Shown here piece after piece: positions 58,630-64,000 of a DNA stretch of 64,000 nucleotides. This stretch comes from Ustilaginoidea virens (taxonomy: Eukaryota; Ascomycota; Sordariomycetes; Hypocreales; Clavicipitaceae): the NCBI RefSeq assembly GCF_000687475.1, contig NC_057320.1, positions 4,498,501-4,562,500 of the forward strand, given 5' to 3'. The translations under genes were made by a program, and so were the position numbers. The notes beneath the pieces are model-generated. The model worked only from the letters and a program-made list of their open reading frames with translations, was not told the origin of the DNA and searched no databases. Positions within the stretch are counted from its first letter, which is position 1. Every line of letters starts with the position of its first letter.

Positions 58630-58786
58630 AGAGTACGTTGTGCTCTGTCCCACGCAGTGCCACGGCATTGATGGCAAGGCTCTTTTCGGCGAACAAAAGC
58701 CCAAAGCAAGCCTGGTCACGTGCACCGCGCATATCCCCAAATGTCGATCCAATAAGCGCACGTCTCGGCCGCTTTTCTGGTTACCC

Positions 58787-60590
58787 ATGGCCGGCCAAAA
58801 CACCATGGCCAACTCTTCCCCGCTGAGGAGGAGCCAGCTGCTGTCCAGCCCCGACCGGAGCTATCTCTCCAACCTTCTCCTAGACGGTAGAAATACCGAG
58901 TTCAAACACCTGGACGCTCTGGCGGCCGCTCAGCTGGAACATGACCGAGTGCGAGAGGCCGCGATCCGCGTGTACGAGCTGCACGAGCTCAGGGAGGAGC
59001 ACAACCGCATTCTGGAGCAGGAGCGCTGGGAGCTCGAGAGATTAAAAGCCGAGGCTGCCGTTGCCGCCGAGGAAAAGAGGCTGCAGGAGCTCAGGGCAAA
59101 GTCGATACCGAAATCCCCGCCCGAGCCCGAGCCGGAGACGGCCAAGCCTTCTGGCGCGCCGTCGCCGCCGCCGTCGGCTGGGGGGACGCTCGAGACGAAG
59201 AAATCCGAACCTGCTGCGAAGGCGGAGACCAGGGCGCTGCCGAACGGGTTAGTCTTCAGTTTGGGTAAGCCAGCAGCAGCGGTGAGTGGCCCGGCTGGCG
59301 CGGGCGACCACAACTCGAGCCAATCTCAGCAAACGACCTTGAGCCCGAAGCAAGACGGCCTTTCGAGGGCACCCGAGAGACCTTTTGCAGCTCAGCAACC
59401 CACGGCCCAGCCCCAGGTTCAAGTGCAAAAGCAGCAGCAGCAGCAGCAGCAGCAGGAGCAACAACAACAACAACAACAACAACAAAAGACCTCCCTCGAT
59501 CCAGTTTCCGAACGGTATGCGGAAATTCACCAAGCCCTCAAACAGCTGCGCAGAGATGTCGTCGCCGCGTCCAAGGTGGCGGGATCACCCCTCAAGGGCA
59601 AAGTCGGCGCCATTCGAAGAGAAATACGCGTGTCGATCGGCCAGCTGACAGGCGGCAAAGGAGCCAACGCGCAGCCGGTAAGTAATCAAGCCAAGAGATG
59701 GGAAGCAGAATCCATCGAAGTAAATGGATGGAAGAAAATCCATCGATGCAAATCCATGGAAGCAAGCTTCATCGAGTTCGGCCCCACGCGCTGACCAGCA
59801 GTAGACGAGCAGAATCATGGCGCTGCTGAGGCAGTCGCTTGATGGGCAGCTTCCCAGCCCCCCCGTGGATGTCAATCGCTTCGTGGTGGTGCCGCGCGAG
59901 GCCTCGGCCCAGGACGTGCCGCACAACGACGCCACTCTGCCGTCGTTTTTCATCTACCTCGTCAACATCCTCGCCAAGGGCGTCATCAACCAGTTCATCA
60001 ACGAGTGCGGGGCCAATCCAAAAGCCGCCGACCCCATCGGCGTCTTCGCGGCCCAGATATTCTCCCACTGGGACTTTTCGTGGCGCGGCGAGTCCATCAT
60101 TGACATACTCGTGGCCAAGCTCAGGGTCGCCTGCCCCGTCCTCTTTGGCTCCCGGGGCAACGACACGACGGAGAGGGGCCGACGAGCGCTGGGCTGGAAG
60201 AAGGACGGGCCGTCCTGGGTGCCCGAGCAGAACCACAACGACAGGATGGCCGGGCTCGGCGCCGGGTTCGCCGCCATATCCCTGCGCGACTTCAGCAAGG
60301 CGTCCAACAAGGCGAACCCGTTCCCGCCGACCAACTACTGGAGGGCGTTTGCCTGCATCGTCAACTGCCCGGCGGGCGAAATCTCCAACACGCAGCTCGT
60401 GGTGCTGCGGTCCATGATTGACGGCCACGAGCAGCGCTTCCTCAACTTTTACGGAAACGCCGCCCTGGCCGCCCTGAGGCTCGCCCTGGTCGAGTTTCCC
60501 AAAAGGGCGCCTGCCAACTCGCCGGCGGCCGGCTCTCTGCGAGCCTTGGCGGATATTCTCCGCTCGGACGGGGGCCTCGTGCTGGCGTGA
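58787..60590 (+). CDS. GLE1: Gle1-like mRNA export factor
   Basis: Two exons, 58787-59677 and 59805-60590, give 558 residues. Gle1 sits at the cytoplasmic face of the nuclear pore and, with inositol hexakisphosphate, activates the DEAD-box ATPase Dbp5 to release exported mRNPs. The N-terminal half has a charged coiled coil (about residues 50-115, RVREAAIRVYELHELREEH), a Pro-rich part and a mixed CAG/CAA poly-Gln run (59431-59485). The C-terminal HEAT-like Gle1 domain is clear: FFIYLVNILAKGVINQFINE, ADPIGVFAAQIFSHWDF, PVLFG, GWKKDGPSWVPEQNHNDRMAG and the YGNAALAALRLALVEFP end. The intron has GTAAGT and CAGTAG, the only acceptor that avoids a stop and keeps phase. A second in-frame ATG lies six codons downstream. 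Confidence 0.92.
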
Positions 60591-61353
60591 GAAAGGATGG
60601 CGCACGGATTTAAAAAAAAAAAAAAAAGAAGAAGCCGTGACCAGGCGGGCGTCGTGAAGCACGGCGAGTTGCAACGGGCTCCGACGTGTACGACGTGCAT
60701 TAATCATTCGTGGTAGATGTGGGCGAAAAATATCAAGTTTTTTTTTTTTTACGTTTTTTTCGAGCGACTCTATCGCATATGCGGATGGATGTGACTGACG
60801 CCTCTTTTGGTTTGCCGTTGCCGCTGCTCTACGAACTTTGGGTAGACGGGTCTGTTTTGCTTCTGCGGACGAGGTAGCTGTGGCCTCGGCAGGAGGATGC
60901 TTTCTATATTGTTGCATTTCTTACATCTGGAAGCAATGCGGACGTGACCACCAGCGGACACGAGAGTCTATAGCAGGCGAAACTTGAGCATCCTCTCAAC
61001 TGTGCGTCGCCAATGTGAAGAACAATATAAAGAAAAGGAAGAAATTGAAGAAAAGGAAGAAAAGGGGAAAAAAAGAAAAAGTAAAGGCAAAAACTCCCAC
61101 AAGGCGCAGACGCCGCCAAGATGTGATGACCCAAAACAAAAAGATAAAAGAAAAAAGACGAAAAAAAAAAAGGAAAAAAAATACCGCCAGGGTCGAATAT
61201 GCCCTCTTTCTATCCGTACAACGACGACTGTTTTATTTTTTTTTCCCGCTCCGCTCCTTTGCCGTCCGTCCTCGCCACATCTACCCAGCTCGCGACTGTT
61301 TCTCGATAAGCCCCCCGGCACACCTGGCGGCAGCCCCCCCCCCCCCCTCCGTC
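60591..61353. other. Intergenic between convergent GLE1 and the SNARE gene
   Basis: 760 bases with A runs (60610-60627), a T run (60739-60751), an A/G-rich stretch (61015-61180) and a C run (61336-61347). Probably 3' UTRs. No gene was recognised. Confidence 0.6.
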
Positions 61354-62165
61354 CTACACAATCAGCAGCAGGACCAGCAGCACAATCAAGACGAGGATCA
61401 GCACGCCGATGCAGCAGCTGCTCCAGCGGTCCTCGTTCTGCCTCACCACGTGCCCCAGCTTCTGCATGCCCACCTGCAGCCTGCCGCCGACGCGCTCGAC
61501 CGTCTCGTCCACCACGTCCAGCATGTCGGCCTGCTCCTCCAGCTCGCGCCCCATGTCGCCCGCCTGCCGCCTGAGATGGCCGACGGTCTGGAACACGCCG
61601 TCGAGGTGCTCGTCCTGCTCGCGCATCATGTCCATCTGCTGCTGCTGCTGGAGCTCGGCGAGCGCGTCCGGGTCGTCCTGGCCGTCGTCGTCCTGGTCGT
61701 CTGGGCCGGGGGGGCCGGGGGGCCGGGGGAGCGGGGGCCCGCGCGCCGGGCCAGCTCGTCGCGCATGTCGTGGACCTGGCCGCCGACCTCGTGGACCAGC
61801 TGCTTCCGGCGGGAGAGCTCGGCGGCCGAGACGCCGTAGTGGGCGGGGGTGGACTCGACGGCGTGGACCGAGGCCGCGAGGTCGGCCAGGTCGTCGGCCA
61901 GGGCGGCCAGGGCGGCCTCGAGGTCGGCGCGGGCGGAGGCGAGCTCGGGGGAGGAGGGGGAGGCGGCGAGCGAGCGGATGCGCAGGAAGGACGCGAAGAG
62001 GGGGCGCGTGGAGGCCAGCTGGGCGAGGACGTCTCTGCGGCGGGTTAGCAGGGAAGCGGGGGGGGGATGGATGGATGGAAGCATGGGGCTTGGGGCATGG
62101 GAGAGAGGTTGGGCGTACTGCTGGACTTGGAGGAAGGGATCCTCGTCGGAGGTGGAGGACATCAT
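61354..62165 (-). CDS. TLG1: Tlg1/syntaxin-6-type t-SNARE with apparent frameshift
   Basis: Two exons, 62119-62165 and 61354-62034; with one frameshift allowed they give about 242 residues. Tlg1 is a Qc-SNARE of the late Golgi and endosomes. The syntaxin-6 N-terminal helices (DPFLQVQQ, DVLAQLASTRPLFASFLRIRS) and the segment ending VHDMRDEL are in one frame. The SNARE helix (HLDGVFQTVGHLRRQAGDMG to GGRLQVGMQKLGHVVRQNED) and the tail anchor (SSCCIGVLILVLIVLLVLLL) are in another. The change of frame falls in a Pro/Gly-rich linker coded by C runs (61703-61738). No in-phase intron that keeps the conserved parts was found, so a one-base loss in a homopolymer, real or from assembly, is likely. The first intron has GTACGC, CTAAC and CGCAG. 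Divergent from the dehydratase-like gene. Confidence 0.82.
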
Positions 62166-62664
62166 GCTGGCGGAGGGGGTGGCTTCTTCATAGGCTGGCG
62201 AGGATGCCTTGGTCGTCCTTGTTTCTGCTGCCAGACCTGAGCCGCCCGCTTTGCCGAGATGTTGCAGTCCTGCGAGACGACAACATTGGGATGGGGAGGA
62301 GGGACGAGCAGGTTGAAGCCTCGAGGGTCTGGCGTAGAGGGCGGATGACGTTGCCGCTGAGCCGGACCCTGCAAGTTGTCACCCTGGGGCGCTCAAAAGG
62401 CGGCGATTTTCTTACATCTCTTCCTCTTTTCTTCTCGTCGTCTCTTTTGTCTCGTTCGTCTCTTCTTTATATTCTCTCTTTTACTTTGTTCCTCTTTTTT
62501 CTTCTTTCGTTTTTTTTTCCATCTTTCCTTCCATCCTTTTCTGGCCGTGCCCGCCTGCGCCTCCCACTGCGCCACAAACTGCGCCCCGGCACAACCACTT
62601 GCTCTGGACATTCCGCACTGTGCACCGCCCATCCGACCAACCAACCCACGTGCAAACAACCTCG

Positions 62665-62702
<38 letters not shown>

Positions 62703-62725
62703 ATCCGCCCGCCCACCCGCCCGCC
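62166..62725. promoter_or_regulatory. Shared upstream region of the SNARE and PLP-enzyme genes
   Basis: 560 bases between divergent starts. It contains T/C-rich tracts (62408-62530), and a CGACAA/ACGACA hexanucleotide array (62663-62701) followed by CCGCCCGC repeats directly before the plus-strand start codon. Confidence 0.55.
62663..62701. repeat. CGACAA hexanucleotide repeat
   Basis: About six perfect units in the 5' leader of the dehydratase-like gene, about 25 bases above the start codon. Confidence 0.9.
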
Positions 62726-63754
62726 ATGCCGCTCACCTATCTCGACGTCGCCGCGCAGGCCGTCCAGGCTCGCCACCGCATCCGCAGCCACATCTACGAG
62801 ACGCCCCTCATCCCCTCGCGCACAAACGCCCACCGCCGCGACGGCACCCGCCTGCTCCTCAAAGCCGAGAACCTCCAGCTCACCGGGTCCTTCAAGCTCC
62901 GCGGCGCCGTGGCCAAGATGACGGCGCCCGGCACCGCCGGCGGCGACCCGGACGACGCGCCCCTCGTCACCGCCTCCTCGGGCAACCACGGCATCGGCGC
63001 CGCCCACGCCGCCCGCGCGCTGGGCCGGCGCCTCACCGTGGTGCTCCCGGAGACCGTGGTGCCCGCCAAGCTGCGCCGCATCGAGGCCTACGGCGCGCGG
63101 GTCGTCCTCCACGGCGCCCAGGCCGGGCTGGCCGAGCGGCACGCGCGCGGGCTCGCCGCCGCCTCCTCCTCCCGGGGGTGCGTGTACGTGTCGCCGTACA
63201 ACGACGCCGACGTGGTGGCCGGCCAGGCGTCCGTGGGGCTCGAGCTGCTCGAGCAGTGCGGCGGGCGCGGCGTGGACAACGTCTTCGTGGCCATGGGCGG
63301 CGGCGGGCTCGTCGGCGGCGTCGGGTCCGTGTGCAGGGCCTTCAGCCCGCGCACGCGGGTGCACGGCGTCGCGGCCGCCCGCTCCATGGCGCTGGCGGCG
63401 TCCATGGCGGCGGGGCGCGTCGTCGACACGGAGCACCTGCCCACGCTGGCGGACGCCGTGGCCGGCGGCCTGGACGACGACGCCATCACGCTGCCGCTGG
63501 CCGCGGCCGTGGTGGACCGCGTCGTCGTCTGCGACGAGGACGAAATCGCTGCCGCCCTGAGGGCCGTCGTCCTGCGCGAGAACATGATTGTCGAGGGGGC
63601 CGCGGCGCTGGCGTATGCCGGCTTCGTCAAGCTGGAGGCCGAGCTTGCGGGGCAGACGAGCGTTGTCGTCTTGTGCGGCGCCAACTGCGACCACGACGTC
63701 GTCGCAAAGACCGTCCACGGGCAGAGGCTGCACGAAATGCAGCACCCGCAATGA
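62726..63754 (+). CDS. Serine/threonine dehydratase or racemase-like PLP enzyme
   Basis: An intronless protein of 342 residues, fold-type II PLP enzyme. The PLP lysine is Lys57 in TGSFKLRGA. The SSGNHGIGAA loop should bind the substrate and cofactor, and the MGGGGLVGGVGS glycine loop the phosphate. Late anchors are EGAAALAYAGF and VVVLCGANCDHD. Length and motifs fit catabolic threonine/serine dehydratase or eukaryotic serine racemase, which cannot be told apart by eye. There is no regulatory ACT domain, so it is not the biosynthetic Ilv1 type. The start was chosen at MPLTYLDV because the very long upstream frame runs antisense through the neighbouring SNARE gene. Confidence 0.88.
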   Translation: MPLTYLDVAAQAVQARHRIRSHIYETPLIPSRTNAHRRDGTRLLLKAENLQLTGSFKLRGAVAKMTAPGTAGGDPDDAPLVTASSGNHGIGAAHAARALGRRLTVVLPETVVPAKLRRIEAYGARVVLHGAQAGLAERHARGLAAASSSRGCVYVSPYNDADVVAGQASVGLELLEQCGGRGVDNVFVAMGGGGLVGGVGSVCRAFSPRTRVHGVAAARSMALAASMAAGRVVDTEHLPTLADAVAGGLDDDAITLPLAAAVVDRVVVCDEDEIAAALRAVVLRENMIVEGAAALAYAGFVKLEAELAGQTSVVVLCGANCDHDVVAKTVHGQRLHEMQHPQ

Positions 63755-64000
63755 TGCCAAAAGAGGATGATGGTAACCGCAGCTATCCAACAGGGCGGAA
63801 ATGACCATCTGCATACACGTCACGCGCCGTGCCTGCCATGCGAGCCTGCTCCACGACTCGCCGGCTCCCAAACATGTCGGCTAGTCAAACAAACAAACAA
63901 ACAAACAAACACGCAAAAACCGGCACAAAGGCTGCTCAAACAGCATCCGCAGCAACCCCAAAACCCATGGAACTGCCGTCCTCCGTCTCCAATCCGGAAC
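63755..64000. other. 3' flank with AAAC repeat; possible end of a next gene
   Basis: CAAA/AAAC units repeat at 63885-63909. On the minus strand a frame enters from the right edge and ends at a TGA at 63936-63938, reading a hydrophilic tail (LETEDGSSMGFGVAADAV). It could be the C-terminus of a gene outside the window; about 20 codons are too few to be sure. Confidence 0.3.

Larger units (their letters stand above)
55570..58786. promoter_or_regulatory. Large intergenic region between divergent SSD1 and GLE1
   Basis: 3.2 kb, no recognised gene. It contains AAGCAAGC(A/G)CTACC repeats (about 56535-56580), GGTACC clusters at 56759-56772 and about 57420-57482, single GGTACC sites at 57817, 57969 and 58320, and a GTACTCCGTAC at 58619-58629. 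Such a long upstream region suits a long SSD1 5' leader, but no TATA box or uORF of note was fixed. Confidence 0.5.

Noticed and set aside
61409..62725. A very long plus-strand open frame that runs antisense through the SNARE gene into the PLP enzyme
   Set aside because: Its first 439 codons are Arg/Gly-rich antisense of the SNARE gene in GC-rich DNA. Only the part from 62726 has family motifs.
62393..63871. A 492-codon minus-strand frame opposite the PLP enzyme
   Set aside because: An antisense shadow ending in Lys/Arg runs. The plus strand has the PLP lysine and glycine loop motifs.
1..64000. tRNA, rRNA or riboswitch genes
   Set aside because: I looked for the GGTTCRANYCC B-box and cloverleaf context and for 5S-like sequence and saw no convincing case. 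A tRNAscan or Rfam run would be decisive.

Overview
The window reads as nuclear DNA of a filamentous ascomycete, probably a Sordariomycete of the Hypocreales type. That placement is an inference from protein style, codon use and intron structure, not from a search. Introns are short (about 60-200 bases) with GTRNGT donors and CTAAC/CTGAC branch points. Genes are GC-rich and intergenic DNA is full of simple repeats. An AT-rich block of ruined retroelements carries the TA-rich, stop-filled signature expected of repeat-induced point mutation (RIP).

Bases 1-9330 are that block. A Ty1/copia-type element (gag, protease/integrase, reverse transcriptase, RNase H, all broken by stops) runs on the plus strand to about 6165. 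A GC-rich nested palindrome (6405-7058) follows, then a gag-like relic of another retroelement on the minus strand (7100-7750) and gene-free AT-rich DNA. Base composition changes sharply at about 9330.

From 9.8 to 64 kb there are about 16 recognisable genes. In order: MFAP1-type splicing factor (+), DNA polymerase alpha subunit B (-), a long GATA-like/AT-hook protein resembling Ams2 (-), 3-hydroxyisobutyryl-CoA hydrolase (-), SmD2 (+), dihydroxyacetone kinase (-), a GPI-anchored GH76 Dfg5/Dcw1-type protein (-), a secreted glycosidase-like protein (+), a DUF4188-type protein (-), a DUF4048-type protein (-), an ATP-dependent DNA ligase-like protein (+), an isopenicillin-N-synthase-like 2OG/Fe(II) oxygenase (-), Mkt1 (+), Ssd1 (-), Gle1 (+), a Tlg1/syntaxin-6 SNARE with an apparent frameshift (-), and a serine/threonine dehydratase-like PLP enzyme (+). 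Most are housekeeping genes in divergent or convergent pairs. I see no biosynthetic cluster. Functional themes that recur are RNA processing and post-transcriptional control (MFAP1, SmD2, Gle1, Mkt1, Ssd1), DNA replication and repair (Pol12, ligase) and the cell wall (Dfg5/Dcw1, Ssd1).

Exon structures were worked out by hand from splice signals, reading phase and recalled family sequence. Coordinates may be off by a base near long homopolymers. The most unusual items are the nested GC-rich palindrome, an 11-base intergenic word (GTACGGAGTAC) found four times, clusters of TAGGTACCTA palindromes, a 17-base micro-exon, a C-terminal SRL on a normally mitochondrial hydrolase, and a second GC3-rich reading frame overlapping the DUF4048 stop codon.
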